NCBI RefSeq assembly: GCF_001540865.1
Contig: NC_033635.1
Span: 10,835,029 to 10,899,028, forward strand
Origin: Ananas comosus
Lineage: Eukaryota; Streptophyta; Magnoliopsida; Poales; Bromeliaceae
Length of the DNA: 64,000 bases
Direction: 5' to 3'
The notes below the pieces were generated by a model that did no database searches, was not told the origin of the DNA, and worked only from the letters and a program-made list of their open reading frames with translations. Each line of letters begins with the position of its first letter. The stretch's first letter is position 1. Made by a program: the position numbers and the translations under genes. Positions 20,791-33,676 of this stretch are shown piece by piece.

Positions 20791-22441
20791 GGCTTGATTT
20801 ACCGAGCGAGTTGAGTTCAGGAGTAACTGAAATTCCTCACAAGTAACCTATCAATGATGTATCGAGAGAGAGATTGAAATCACTAAGAATCGTGTGACAT
20901 GAAGCAACATGTTGATTACAATAGAATCGCTAGAATTTCTGTAGAACTGCTGTTTAAGTAGAACTATTTGGAATGCAGATATGATTACGGAGCTCAGAAG
21001 CGCATTTAAGCTTCGTGCAGTGATTGTGAACCAAAACTGCATGTTGAGGATCATACCTGAGCTTATATTATCTCCTACAGCTGCAGAATAGCTTCAAAAC
21101 ATTGGAAAAATACAGATGACAATAACATCACACTGATAACTAACAAGATTGAGACTTAGAACAACAAATTTCATAGCAAAAAAAAAAAAAAAAAAAAATC
21201 TACTTCATGGGTCTCACTTTGCCACATTCAAAGCATAAAGGCTCATTAAGGACAATAAATCAAATCAAAATAGCAAAATAGCTACAGGTAATGGGATGTT
21301 AATCAAAAAATGAATACGAAAATTTGAAATCACTGTAAAAAAAAAAAAAAAAAAAACAAAAACAAAAAAAGTTGCAAACACTGTAATCCTATTTATACAA
21401 CCCAAAAAAAAGGGCCAAAAATCTCCAACATGGTAGGACAAATTTTGCAAGACCCACAAATTGTGACATTAAATACAACCCAATATTATATAATACCCAA
21501 TGAATACAAAATTTAGTTTCTTCTTGGTTATCTAAATTAAAATAATAAAACTTTTTTTTTTTATTTTGGGTTAAGAATGAATGAGATGCATAGGATTAGC
21601 AAACCTTTTTTGGATTAGGGTTGGAGTTGAGAGAGAGAATTAAAAAAGAAGTGGAATTGGGAGAAGGGAGAAGCAAACGCTTCTTTTATTTAAGGTTCCT
21701 CTTTGGCAAATGTATTGTTTGGACCGGGTCTACGAGGTATAATGTTATTGCTTGGACCCTGTCCACCACGTCATCTAGTGTACTATGCCTTTTTAGTAGC
21801 ATTTTATATAACTTTTTGGATAGCTCATTGCTACGCATTTTTTTTAAATAGAATATGCAATTAGTTTTTAATTTGAATAATTTGATCTTAAATTTTGTAA
21901 GTATTATAGTTTATAATAATTTTTGATAAGTCACAGTTTGGCGCATAAATTATAATTATGCTTGAAATAAATTAGAATAAATAACTAATGTCTTATAAAA
22001 AAAAGGTATATGTATTGTGAAAGAGTTCAAAGATAAAATAAAATACACAAATTAGATTATTTTATTTTAAGAATTAAATATCTAGTGTATACGTGACTAA
22101 TCACGTATCTCAAGGTGACAGAACATCGATCAGTTTTATGATTTATTGCTAAGTACATATGAACAACAGATATTCCAATTCTCAAATTATTTTTTATTTT
22201 TATATTTGTTGAACAGATTTTTTTTTTTTTTAACTACAGTTTTATGCTCTCCCTTTCTCACACCACCACAACCAAAAAAAAAAAAAAATCTCGGTCTACT
22301 AGAGCTGGTCCAGGCAAAAATAGGTGTAGGGATTTGACTTCTCGGCACGTGCGCGCACGTGCGGAGCAGTTTCGGATTCGGTTACTTAAACCCTTCCTCG
22401 ACCCAACTCCAACCCAAAAAAAAGGAAAAAAAAAAAAAAAG
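20791..22441. other. Divergent promoter region between the small protein and Maf genes
   Basis: The left part probably holds the 5-prime UTR and a leader intron of the minus-strand small gene; a TTAAATAAA box on the minus strand near 21685 could be its TATA. Poly(A) tracts occur at about 21178-21198 and 21338-21355. From 21850 to 22240 the DNA is AT-rich filler. No further coding gene is seen. Confidence 0.45.
22345..22362. promoter_or_regulatory. Perfect 18-bp palindrome with two G-boxes
   Basis: The sequence GCACGTGCGCGCACGTGC is its own inverse complement and holds CACGTG at 22346-22351 and 22356-22361, ten bases apart, about one helical turn. It lies 80 bases before the Maf start codon, inside otherwise AT-rich DNA. 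G-boxes bind bZIP and bHLH factors; binding here is inference. Confidence 0.7.
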
Positions 22442-25400
22442 ATGGCTTCTTCTTCTTCCTCCACCTCTTGTGTTTTCAAGGTTCTCTTTTGCTCTAATTA
22501 AGAATTTATTTATTATTATTAATTATTGTTATTATTGAAAATTAGGGTTTTGAAAAAGAGAATTTGTAGATAATATTGGGCTCATCATCGGCGTCGCGGC
22601 GACAAATTCTATCGGAGATGGGTTACGATTTCACTATCATGGTGTGCTAATCTTTCTTCTTTCTTTTTTTGATATTTTTTTGGGTGCCATGCTCTAATTT
22701 TTTTTTTTAACAAAAATTGTTGATTTGGGGATGTGGGTATTCGATTTTAGAGCGCGGATATTGATGAGAAGGAGATTCGGAGGGAAAAAGCGGAGGATTT
22801 GGTGATGGTTTTGGCCAAAGCTAAGGTAAAGGATCCACCCTTTTTAAAAAACTTTTTAAGCCCCGTTTTATTTGATTTGGACTATTTTGGATTATACTTT
22901 TCTTTTTTTGGGCATTAATTCGATTAGATGCATATGCATTCCTGTTGATTTTTAAAATTGCTAATTTGTCCCTGCTATGTTTGCATCGCGGAAAATGTTA
23001 TAAAAATTATATTTTTAAGATTTTTGTTCAAGTGTTTAGGGTTTAGAGAATAGAGATGTTAGAAATGAAAAATGGTGGCAAAAGTTATTTTGAAAGAAAC
23101 TTCTTTTTGCGAAGTTCAAATTCATGCTCATATGATGCAAAGTTCAATTTTTTAGAGGAATAGATTTGAGTACTCAAAATTTTGGATGGACTAACCTGCT
23201 AATCTAGGACTTCATTGGTATGTTGTGGGCAATTCTCCAGAATTTTCCTTTTATTGTTTTTTTCGCCGAAGGTGAAGTTCGGATCGAAGTGGACTTTCGG
23301 ATTAACTAGGAAGTTCAAGTGAAAGTTACTTCCTTTTTGCTATTTGTCTGTATAGTTGCGGAACTGAAGTTCCTCCAGTTTAGTTGTTTGTTTGATCGAA
23401 AGTGAGTGGCGTAAAAACCGGAGGCGTGACCGAAGTCGATTACGATATTTTGGAGAGTCTTGAGTTTCGACGGAAAGTGAAGTAGCGATGAACCAAACAT
23501 TAGAGATGGGCATGTATGGCTGAATGCCACTTCACCCCTCTCCACCGTCGGTGAAACAAACACACTGAATGGACAAAAAAAGAATTCTATCCAGAATACT
23601 GTTTTCTAGAATTTTTTTCTTTTTCTGGGGAACCAACACCCTTTTAGTTCTAACTACATGAAATTACTGTCAGATAGTGTAAAAACTTTGTGAATTGGCA
23701 TATTTATAATACTTAATCGCAGGCCGATGCGATAATATCAAGGCTTCGGAGCAATGGTTTTAATCAAGGTGGTTCTGAGCCGACGCTCTTGATTACTGCT
23801 GACCAAGTATGTCTACATTCTCTACGTATAAATATAGAATATAACAATATTATTGTTTGTTTTGATTCATGTTACAAGAGTATGCTTGTATTATAGATTC
23901 GTAGTCAAAGAACAACCGAAGAACAGAAACCAACTTTAAAGGAGCTTGCTGCTGGTTTATTCTAACAATTTTCGTTTTATATCTTTTGAATAAATGAAAT
24001 TATTTTGGAATTTAAGTTGTCTCTTATACATGAAGCATCAATGGTGTACTCAAACCAAGTGCAAATTTTGTTTACTGAGAATCCAAGATGGTGTAAACAC
24101 TTAATACGGAAACAACCTTTGAAGGAATCTGTTGACATCCGATCCTTAATTTTCACACTTCGCTCTTCATTTTTCATCTCGCAGTGGAGAATAGCTTTTG
24201 CTCATAGCTGTGTCCTACATTATGCTATCTTGATAGCTTGGAAAATAAAAAAAAATCATCTGTTCACATTAAAAATTAATATATTTTTTTGGTTTTTCGA
24301 AACCACAAATAGTTGTTCCGCATAGTTTGTAAATGTTAAAAGTTGTTGTATTCTTCTGATTGTGTATCGCTCTCTATTGGCGGGAATATCTAATCATATT
24401 AAGAGCAATAAATATGATGATAGTTTTTGCATTTTGTGGAGGTTGTGGTCCATGGAGGGGCGATTAGAGAAAAACCGAGCAGTGCTGAAGAAGCACGAGA
24501 ATTTATCAAAGGTTGGCAAATTCTCTCTCTCTCTCTCTCTCTCTTTAAGTTGTCTTATTACAATTAACCTTCACTTAACATACTTCCATTACATGTGATA
24601 CTCAACTAATAGGTTACTCTGGAGGTCATGCATCGACCGTCGGATCTGTGCTCGTTACAAATCTGAAGACTGGTATCCAAAAGGGAGGATTGGATATAGC
24701 TGAAGTATTGTCAATCTTTCACTAATAGCTTCTCATGTTGACTTCTTTTCTCAATTTTAAACCTTGTAAACGGTTTTCTATCATCAAATAGTTATTAATT
24801 ATCAAATTAAAAAAAAAAAAGAAAATCTGTCAGAAGTTCATTCGTATGTGTTATCTTTTAGCAAGTTCTTGTAGGTAAACAGAACACCTGATTTTAGTAA
24901 GAATAAACCTAAGCAACAAGAACGCTTCTTTGTGTTTCTTAGAACCAATTACTTTGTTCCTTTTTTCTCTCTGTGGCTTCATGATTTTAACCATGTGTTA
25001 TTTCTTCCGATTGGTGATATGCAGATATACTTTCACAAAATACCCGATGAGGTTATTGAGAATTTGGTAATTCTACATTTTAAATTGCATTTCTCTCCTT
25101 AATATAAGTAAATAAGCGAACAAACCAATAGTAAGTTAACTTTCTGATACTTGTTTCAGATTAAGGAGGGGAGTGTTCTTTATGTTGCTGGTGGCCTGAT
25201 GGTTGAACATCCTTTAACCTCACCATTTGTCGAAGCAATCGTGAGTTTTTCCCAATACATATATTTTTTCTGTAATAGCACATTTGAAGGTTTTGATCTA
25301 TATTTCTTTTTTATGGATTTAATGGTTGCAATCTAATTGTTTGTATTCTTTTCTAGGTTGGGACAATAGATAGCGTGATGGGGCTTCCGAAGGCCCTCAC

Positions 25401-25446
25401 AGAGAAACTTATCCGAGAAGCCCTTGAAAAGACTCCAAGGACCTAG
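22442..25446 (+). CDS. Maf-family nucleotide pyrophosphatase
   Basis: Nine exons encode 214 residues: 22442-22480, 22570-22641, 22751-22825, 23723-23806, 24442-24511, 24613-24704, 25025-25066, 25160-25240, 25357-25446; all GT-AG, all phases consistent. Family motifs appear in order: IILGSSSASRRQIL (14-27), SADIDEKEIR (38-47), LLITADQ ending at residue 90 with the catalytic-type aspartate at 89, REKPSS, GYSGGHASTVGSV and VGTIDSVMGLP near the end. Maf proteins hydrolyse nucleoside triphosphates, including modified or non-canonical ones, to monophosphate and pyrophosphate, as house-cleaning enzymes. No organelle targeting peptide is evident beyond a short serine-rich N end, so it is likely cytosolic. 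Length matches plant Maf-like proteins. Substrate preference cannot be read from the sequence. Confidence 0.92.
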
Positions 25447-28400
25447 CGGCAATTGACTTCCTTATTTGATGTTCAATTTAATTAGATGAAATTATCTAAT
25501 GGAGAATGGCCAACAAATTTTGTCATGACCAGATATGGGAAACTAACTACGATATTGTAGTGCTCTAACACATTTTAAACAGTTTTAATTTATGATCATG
25601 CTCCATGTTTGTGACCTTAATCTTAAGTAACATCTTATTCATCAAGATTATGACATGTTACTTCATGTTTTCTTTATATTTATTGCAGGAATTTTTTTTT
25701 ATGCCGTACGTCAATGTTAGAATATTGAAAATGTCTTAGTGTTGTCACAGTTGTTAATATTTGCCTGAAATATTGAGCACATTGTTGATAATGTAAATTT
25801 TATGGCAATGAATAAGTTAGAGAGGGGCATCATTTAAATAGTATCATGAATTCAATTATGGCTTTTCCATCAACTCGGGCCTTGCTTGGCCCGTTTGAGT
25901 AGTGCTGTGTGAAGAAGCTCCGATAGCATTTTGTTAACTCTTCTTGAACAACTTTTTGGCGCATTAGAAGCAGTAGTTTCAAATTAAAACTTCTGCTTTG
26001 ACAACCTAGAGGCTTATATTCAGCTTTGTATCATGGTGAAGGTCCAAACATTCTGTTTTGGGAAGAGAGATGTGTTCAGAAACACTGTTAAACAGACAAT
26101 TCAGGCTCATTCTCATGTTCTTCAAGGAAACTTTTCCTATTATATTTCTGTTTCTATATTGTTTGGACAATTTATAGAATTTATTTCTAGCAATTGTACA
26201 CAGCATAAGAGTGGAACTTCCATAAAAAATTGCATTTGTATTTATAAATTCATTAGAATAGATAAATGAAGTTCAGGGAAAAACGAAGAGAGTTATATAA
26301 CATTTAAGGATACATTGCACCAAAACCATGGTCAGACCTTTTTAGGGTGTTTTAGTTCGATCGCAATATTTCACTTGTAACGATTAGAAATCTAATCTTT
26401 GCATTCCGTTGAGACCTTACCTGTTTCTTTTCTAGAAGTTTCCCAAGTGAATTGAAATATCCATGTAATCGTTATATGAGAAATGCAAAAGAACACTTGT
26501 ATAACATTTATAAGAAGGTGATATTTTAATGAAATATAAAAATTAGGAACCAAACTAAAACTACCATGAAAGATCGAGGACTCCAGGTATGATTTACCGC
26601 CTCTTTTCCCCTCGACCAGTTGTTCTGAGTTGTTAATCGCTTGCTTTATATGACTTGCTTTACTAGCCCAGATACAGATGACAACTTCACCAGATCCAGA
26701 AACAAATTTATCATTGTTAGCGTGAATCAGATGATGGAGCATCGAATGCATGACGACTTTCACCATTGGATTGAGAAGAGCATCATCAGGTGTTTCGCCA
26801 TTGGGCTGGTTTTCTTGTTAATGTCAGCTAATCTGAAATCGTGTAGTTCCTGATCTACAGAGTCAGTACTGGCAATCAATCATGATCGATCGCACACTGA
26901 CACTGGTAAGATGAGATCCCCTTTCCTTGCTAAATATTAATTTTTTAGGTAATTATTCTATAGAATTGCTGAAATATGCTATTGCAATGGGGAAACATGC
27001 AGTTTTTCTTTGTTTTAGATTCAACCCAGTATCTGCTTTTAGGTAGTACATGCATGATTTTCGTCCTTATTATACTCTAGCTGCTAATGATCCAATATGC
27101 ATGATTTTTCTCCTTACATTGTAACACTGTGATGGTTAACACACCGAAAAAGTAATGATATATTATAGGAGGATGGATTTAACCAAGTTGGGTTAACTAG
27201 AGTTTTGAGAACACTACATTAACAAGGGCCATTCTGGGGCCCTTTATTTGTTTGAGACAAGGGCTTTTAATTGCAAACTCCGTTAATTTCATGTATGTTT
27301 CTAAAGATGCAAATTCATCGAAAAGGCCTCGAAACCATTTTTTTCGCATGCATATTTAGTTTTACGAAAGGTTTTTTTTTTCGATTTACAAATGACTTTT
27401 TTTCATTTCTTTCTTTTTAAGTCTCCTTAGATATTAAAGGAAGCCTCTATTTAATTGCTTTAGAAGTACAAACTCCTTTTTGGTAATTAAATTAGTACAG
27501 AAGGTAGCTCTGGCAACATCAATCATGTCAAGTGAAAGATGCTTTTTTGGCTCTTTTCCTGATATTTAGTGCCAATTTAACTCGGATTTTGAAATGACTT
27601 CTTTTTACTCGAGGAGTAGAAGCAAAAGTTAAGCATTTGATAATAACATCATCTGGAGCTTATTTCTCGAGCAAGAAACTGAACGAGGCTTCGATTCTGG
27701 TATTTAGTGCTTGTTTAACTCGGATTTTGATAATAACATCATCTGGAGTTTGTTGCTAGAGTAAGAAGCTGAAATAGGCTTTGATTCTGCTCTACTCGAA
27801 TAACATTTTGTGGCGGCTTCATCTGCGCCAAACTGACCTTTAGCATTGCCAGTTGATCATAGATCAGTTTGTACTCAATTTTTCATCAGAAAATACACAT
27901 GTAATTACATCTCTTGTAATTATACCCACTCATCCTTTTTGTGTTCCATGCAGAGACTCAGCTATGGGATGAAGCTTCTCCTGGTGCCAAAATTTGATCT
28001 TGAATGTGTTTCATGCATCAAATTGCTTCTTTTTTTAAAAAAATTTTCCCAATTGACATCACTCTGTGGAGCAGAAACTTACATAAGGTGGTGTGCAATT
28101 TTTTAAAATTATTTTTTTAAAGGTAGCTTAGTGAAATTATTATATAAGTTAGATACTGATTCATCATGTATTTTTCATTACCAATTTAGCTACCCATTTC
28201 TTGTAATCATATTTCAGCAGATCTGTGAAATTATTTCATATCTATTCAAACAACATCTTGTCAACAACACCATCATAACCACCCTGACCTAAAAATTTAT
28301 GCCCAAATTGGCAAATGAGAACATGGTTTTGTATGATTAGAGAGGAGAAAAATTAAAGAGAAAAAAATGTGACATGGATTAGTTAGGAAGAGAGAATGTC

Positions 28401-30341
28401 TTTGCTGGATATAGAAAATAGTTTGTGCTTCTTAGGTGGGATACACATGTTGGCAGTTGTTGATACATCAAACTATTGGTTTCAATTAATTTATTTTAGC
28501 TTAAAGAAAATAAAACTGTTGACAGATAAGCACAATAATACTATAATTTTTGAGAGAAGCCATAGTTACATATTTAATAGTAAAATGTATAAAGAGTTTG
28601 TGTACTATTGCAATGTTGTGACTTTTAAGCCTTGTTTGGATGCATAAACATCTTATACAGTATGTTTCTTTGATTTTATTTAAAAGCATATAGTATTTGG
28701 CAGATGAAAAGTATATATAATCAAATGTCTAAAATTGATAATATATTTAACATTCGAGTTAATAAATTATCCATATTTATATTAAAACCTTTCAAGCAAC
28801 AAAAACAAACTCCTAATTAATTTTAAATCACACAAAAAAGTAAAAATATACAAAATTTACATGAACTATGGACAATTTTGAGTTGGCTGCTTGCCTAATC
28901 TTTCAAATTTTTGATTTTACCATCCAACTTGTCTACTTGTTCGATTTGAATTAGTCAATAACATTTTGATTTTAAATTTGAATGTCTTATTTAACTTTAT
29001 AAGTTTAGTATATTTCATGCAATTCTCACAATTATAAATTTATTAAAGTAAGGAATTAATTAGCTTAAATTTTGAATTTAGAATATTGTTGACCGACTCA
29101 AATCAAACAAATTAAAAAATTGGATAGTAAAACCAAAATTTTGAAAAATTTAATAGCCAACTCAAAATAGTTTATAGTTCAATAAATTCTGCATGTTTTT
29201 ACCAAAAAAAGAAAAAAAAAAAGCCTATAAGGTATCATTAATGTTTATCTTATTTCGACATCAAAACATGGCCTAGTTTCTTAACTTTGCATATATTATA
29301 TTTAATTTTGGCACCATCAAAAAATCAAGTTATCTTATATTGTGTCCATTGCATCCTTGATTTTGTAAAATGAGGCCAAGGGACTCGTTTACTTTTAGAA
29401 TGTTATTTTTTACAATAAAATTCAAATTATTTTTTTAATGGTTAGAGAGTCATGAAGTGTCATCTACATCAAAGTTTATGAAACTAAGTGTTCAAGTGAT
29501 AAAAAATAAAACCAAGTTGCAACATGTGCATAGTTTAGAGTTTATTTATACATTTTGAACTCTAAAATTATAAATTTATAATTAAGTACAAGGAGGTACG
29601 AATTAATTAGGAAAAATTGGTACTTGGGATAATTGCCCTGTTGAATGTTGACTTTAATTGTAGAATAGATTTGTATTCTTGTGTCATGTTTTAATCATTT
29701 GTACTTAATGTTTTGCATTGGATTCTCTTATAGCTCCATATCGTGGTTTTTTTTTTTAAATAATTTATTTAAGTTTTTTATATGAAAATTCATATATAGG
29801 TAATATATATCTATTGATAAAGAACTTGAATACAAATGGAGGATAATAGAAAAGATAAAAGGGTAAGATATATACATGCATAAAAACTAATTTTTTTTTA
29901 TAAAAAAAACAAACCTATTTGATCGAGTTTCATATTAGATAGTTGGATTAGAATCAAAGAAGAACTACTATTAGATAGTTGAATGTATATATATATTAAT
30001 ACAAATTATTTACAAGAGAGAGAGAGAGGGATCGATAAGATTATATTGCTTGAATAGTTTATAGCTAGAACTTTCTACTAAATCTAGATAGTATTACAAA
30101 AGAATTAAGGTCACCAATTATAGGTGTATTTCAATATACATGCAATTAGAAGATGCATGATTATGTACTATGCTAAATTAAGCATATTAAGGATAAGATT
30201 ATGGCCTCTTAATTAATGCTCAAGTGGATCGATCACTTGGGTGTTGCACAAGTGGCCTTTGACTTAACATATGCTTGCAATATATATATAGGCGAAGTTG
30301 CATAGCTAATGCAATATATAGTTAATATACCCCATTGCGGG

Positions 30342-30344
<3 letters not shown>
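25447..30344. other. Gene-poor 4.9-kb region
   Basis: No exon chain can be supported. The region 26330-26880 is less AT-rich and has open frames on both strands, but they match no family I recognise and no splicing logic emerges. An imperfect tandem duplication with a TTAACTCGGATTTTGA and AACATCATCTGGAG core lies at about 27555-27790. The remainder is AT-rich. Confidence 0.45.
27555..27790 (+). repeat. Imperfect tandem duplication
   Basis: TTTAACTCGGATTTTGA occurs near 27575 and again near 27715, and AATAACATCATCTGGAG near 27640 and 27730, each with similar surroundings (GAAACTGAACGAGGCTTCGATTCTG against GAAGCTGAAATAGGC-like). The two copies differ by an internal indel. Confidence 0.6.
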
Positions 30345-30397
<53 letters not shown>

Positions 30398-30427
30398 GAG
30401 GGGGGGGGGGGGGGGGGGGAGGGGGGG
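30345..30427 (+). repeat. Homopurine tract: (GA)n then G20-A-G7
   Basis: About 83 bases on the plus strand contain only purines: GA dinucleotides to about 30393, a short GGAAGA, then 20 consecutive G, one A and seven G (30400-30427). Such tracts can form triplex (H-DNA) or quadruplex structures, and assemblies are often wrong over them. Confidence 0.85.
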
Positions 30428-30475
30428 TCTCATCCATCTTGGGTGTTTCCAAGTTGGCAAAAGACAAGTTGCTTG

Positions 30476-31227
30476 TGTTAAATATAAAAATATTTGTTGA
30501 AATCGGAACGGCGAAAAATAGATCCAGAAAATAATTTAATGCAAGAAAAGAAAAGATAAGAAAAGAACACACCGATATTTACGTGGTTCGGCCAACGACC
30601 TACGTCCACAGACGAAGACGGAGCAAATACTTTATTAATGTCGAAAAGGCGGAGTACAAGAAAATCTCTCAAAAGACTAAAAAACTTAATTAGATCCGAA
30701 ACGCCGCAACCAGCAAACTCCAAAACGGCTTCTCTCTCAACCCGTGCGGACCCAAAAATTGGCCTTAATTAGCCGGCAGCTTGGCTCTCTCTAATATGCA
30801 ATGCACGATAGGCCTCATCTTGGCTCGGGTCACCACACCACAGGGATGCTAGATACACCTTGGGTTGACTTAATTAATTAAGCACCAATGGAGTACCCGA
30901 GCGGAGCACCGAGAGCAAATTAATTTGAGGATTTCTTGGCCCTTAATTTGGTCGCTACAATTAATTTGGCCGTAGCATATATTTATAATACATGTCTACT
31001 AAATAGAGTCTAATACTAATTCAATTAGAAATTAGATTCCGACTCATAATCCATGTATGCCAAATTAAATCTAAATTATATTCAATCCCAATTAGATTAG
31101 GATTTAATTCCAGTTTAGATAACTACAAATCTAAACCAAATATAACAATATTTAAAATAACTTTTATTCTCTAAAAAGTTAACTCAATCGAAAATGATGT
31201 TTTAATTAAATATTTTTATGTTTAACA
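30476..31227 (-). mobile_element. Probable solo LTR
   Basis: The segment starts TGTTAAATATAAAAATATT and ends AATATTTTTATGTTTAACA, giving TG..CA ends with extended inverted termini, as in plant LTRs. Read on the minus strand it contains GCCGAACCACGTAAATAT, a word I associate with LTR regions of plant retrotransposons. No gag, pol or second LTR lies next to it. The 5-base flanks (GCTTG and CTTTT) do not match, so the boundaries or the solo state are uncertain. Confidence 0.55.
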
Positions 31228-31339
31228 CTTTTCTCCTCACCTAAAAGCTTGCTCTCTCATTGGTGTAGTATAGTTTATTTAGCTTTGCGTATTGGAGCAT
31301 TGCTCTCTCATTGGTGTAGTATGGTTCATTTAAAAGCTT

Positions 31340-32635
31340 ACTCTCTCATTGTCTGTGTTCAAGACGCCCAAATGGGTGATCAAGCGTATCGAAGCATTGC
31401 GTAGAGACTTCTTCTAGAATGGCGGAAGCAACCCCCCAAGGCAAGGGTTGTTTGATAGTATGAAAGAATATCTGTAAGAGTAAGAAAAAAGACGGACTAG
31501 AAATCTTGGACTTAGACATTATGAATCGAGCCATTTTGGCCAAATGGTGGTGAAAGTTTCACACGGCACTGCAGCTGCAGTGGAACAAGATCATCCATGC
31601 TCTATATTATCAAAGAAGAAGACCCTTAATAGAGGAAAGATCTTTTAGACCTTTCTCGTACTAATGAAAGGGAGTCCTAAACCTTAATGAAATCTTTAAA
31701 TGGGGAATTCTTTACAAACTAGGAAACATGAGCACTATCAATTTTTGGTCCGATCGCTGGAGTAGGGAGACAACCTTGCAAACGTCGTTCCTCGAAGTGT
31801 ATGATTTGACGGATGGCAAGAATCTAAAAGTTAAGGATTGCTTCGCGAGTGACGAATGGAACTGGAGTAGGATTCTAGGAGACGGTACTGGTATTACACA
31901 TGGGCTGAGTTCTAACCTTGTGGCTTTTACGGATAGGGTCGCAGGTTTCAAAGTAGAGTAAAGACCGGATATGATTCTCTGGCGGTGGAGTCCCGACAGG
32001 TGCTTTACGATTAAATCGACCTACGTCGCGCTGAGTGATGGGGGTACAAGGGATGCACGTGCAAGCAAAATCTGGAGACTCTGAATACCTCTTAAAATAA
32101 AAGTGTTTTGTTGGCTCGTCTTCAAGAAGAGACACCTTACAGCAAATAATCTGCTGAAGAGAGGTTAGACCGAAGACACAGCCTGTGTACTGTGCGGGAC
32201 TGAAGTGAAAACTGTGGATCACCTGTTCACACGGTGCGTATTCATCAAATTCCTTCTTGTGACGGGTGTGGAGGGTATTCAGGCTACGGATCTGGGAGAC
32301 GACGTGACTTCCGTTTGGGATAGGTAGATGGGAAGAAAAGGAGTACAGACTGCGCGTAACAGTCTTACTGAATTTGTAGCTTGCTGGTGGATCATTTGGA
32401 AGATCAGGAACGATATGATTTTTAGAAAGATCCAGCCGGACTCAGTTTTAGCAGCCCATAAGTTTACGCAATTGTTGAAGCTTTGGGAACTCCTCCTGTC
32501 AGCAAATCGGATTGATTGATTTGGATCGATTGATTTTTTTTTTTCACCCTCGAGGCCCATATTACTTCACCTCTGTAACCTAGTTAATTATTTCAATGAA
32601 TAAAGCAGATAGCGTGCTACCTTCTCCTAAAAAAA
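31340..32635 (+). mobile_element. Decayed 5-truncated LINE (non-LTR retrotransposon)
   Basis: Conceptual translation, broken by several stops and frame changes, follows the C-terminal part of plant LINE ORF2. It has a KTPKWVIKRIEALRRDFF-like segment near 31365, NFWSDRW near 31740, then the zinc-binding RT-associated region (PLKIKVFCWLVFKKRHLTAN near 32090 and CVLCGTEVKTVDHLFTRC near 32190), and a final WWIIWKIRNDMIF near 32385. The 3-prime end reads GCAGATAGCGTGCTACC followed by CT-rich sequence and A7. A 14-base word GTATGGTTCATTTA before it and GTATGGTTTATTTA after it may be the target duplication, but local tandem repeats blur this. Confidence 0.8.
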
Positions 32636-33029
32636 GTATGGTTTATTTAGCTGTACAGTACTCATCATGCGTGTACACGTGCATGCAACATATGTTGTAT
32701 GTATACATAGAAATAACTAAGACCAAGCTCCAAACAAAGATTTAAAAAAAGTGCAAGATCTCTATGATTGATGTGTTAAATATAAACAAAATTAAAACAT
32801 TATTTTATAACAGTTTAACGTTTTAGCTAGGGAAAAAATAATCGTCATTGATATATAGTATCGATCGAATAACATGTTCTAAAACTTGGCCTTTTGAGTC
32901 ATTTATTGGCTGTGTTATTAAAGGGTACCTTTTTAGAGTAGTCTAATTAAATTTGCTAAGTTCTATTCAGGTGAGGAGATTCACATGTAAAAGTACACAC
33001 AATTGGCCATGTGGACTTTTTATGAGAGT

Positions 33030-33073
<44 letters not shown>
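32636..33073. other. AT-rich intergenic DNA, no gene seen
   Basis: Nothing recognisable apart from an (AT)n tract at about 33033-33073 that borders the next element. Confidence 0.5.
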
Positions 33074-33076
<3 letters not shown>

Positions 33077-33637
33077 GGCTATAGGCTACTATACTATCTA
33101 TGAGTATTGGAGCTCTGGTACTCATAGTGTTGTTTTCGATGTTGGGGCTTTCGAATCGACGATCCACTCTGTTAAATATGATCTAGGGTATTTGAAGTTT
33201 CTAGGAATTAAATTTTCGTTTTTTTTTGATATCGTTATACTTAGTCCATCAATTGTGTCATAAAATGGACGGTCGAAATTAAATGACGTCTTTAAAATTT
33301 GATGATCTGATTTTTCAATTCAAGATCGAGAGTTATTGATCTTTATCTATGTAGTTTATAGTATTTTCTATCAAAATTTGAAGAAATTTTGATTCTTTTA
33401 CACTGTTAAACTAGCAAGTATTCGTTATACTGGCCGTTGAAAATTGATCAATTTTGTGACTTGTTTGATCGTAAGGTAAATTATGTCGAAAAATTATAAA
33501 ATTTTGTTTCTTGAAGTTTTAAATGCTGTAAATCAGTTTTAACGGTGTGGATTGTTGATTTGAACGCTCTATGATTGAAAACAACTTATGTAGTATCGGA
33601 GGTCCGGTACGTACTCATAGATAGTGTAGTAGCCTGG

Positions 33638-33642
<5 letters not shown>
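33074..33642. mobile_element. TIR element, family C copy 2
   Basis: The left end GGCTACTATACTATCTATGA and the inverse complement of the right end (GGCTACTACACTATCTATGA) form inverted repeats of about 55 bases, continuing into TCTGGTACTCATAG-like sequence. The internal motif TTTTCGATGTTGGGGCTTTC plus GATCCACTCTGTTA is shared with the elements at 5381 and 45105. It sits between two TA microsatellites, so no target duplication can be read. Confidence 0.65.

Positions 33643-33676
<34 letters not shown>

Noticed and set aside
26392..26766. A 124-codon open frame on the minus strand
   Set aside because: I found no family motif, no splice partners and no conserved segment; adjoining frames are closed. 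Kept only as a note on the region.
30233..30572. Open frames across the GA/G tract
   Set aside because: They are translations of dinucleotide and G runs (SLSLSL, GGGG, PPPP).
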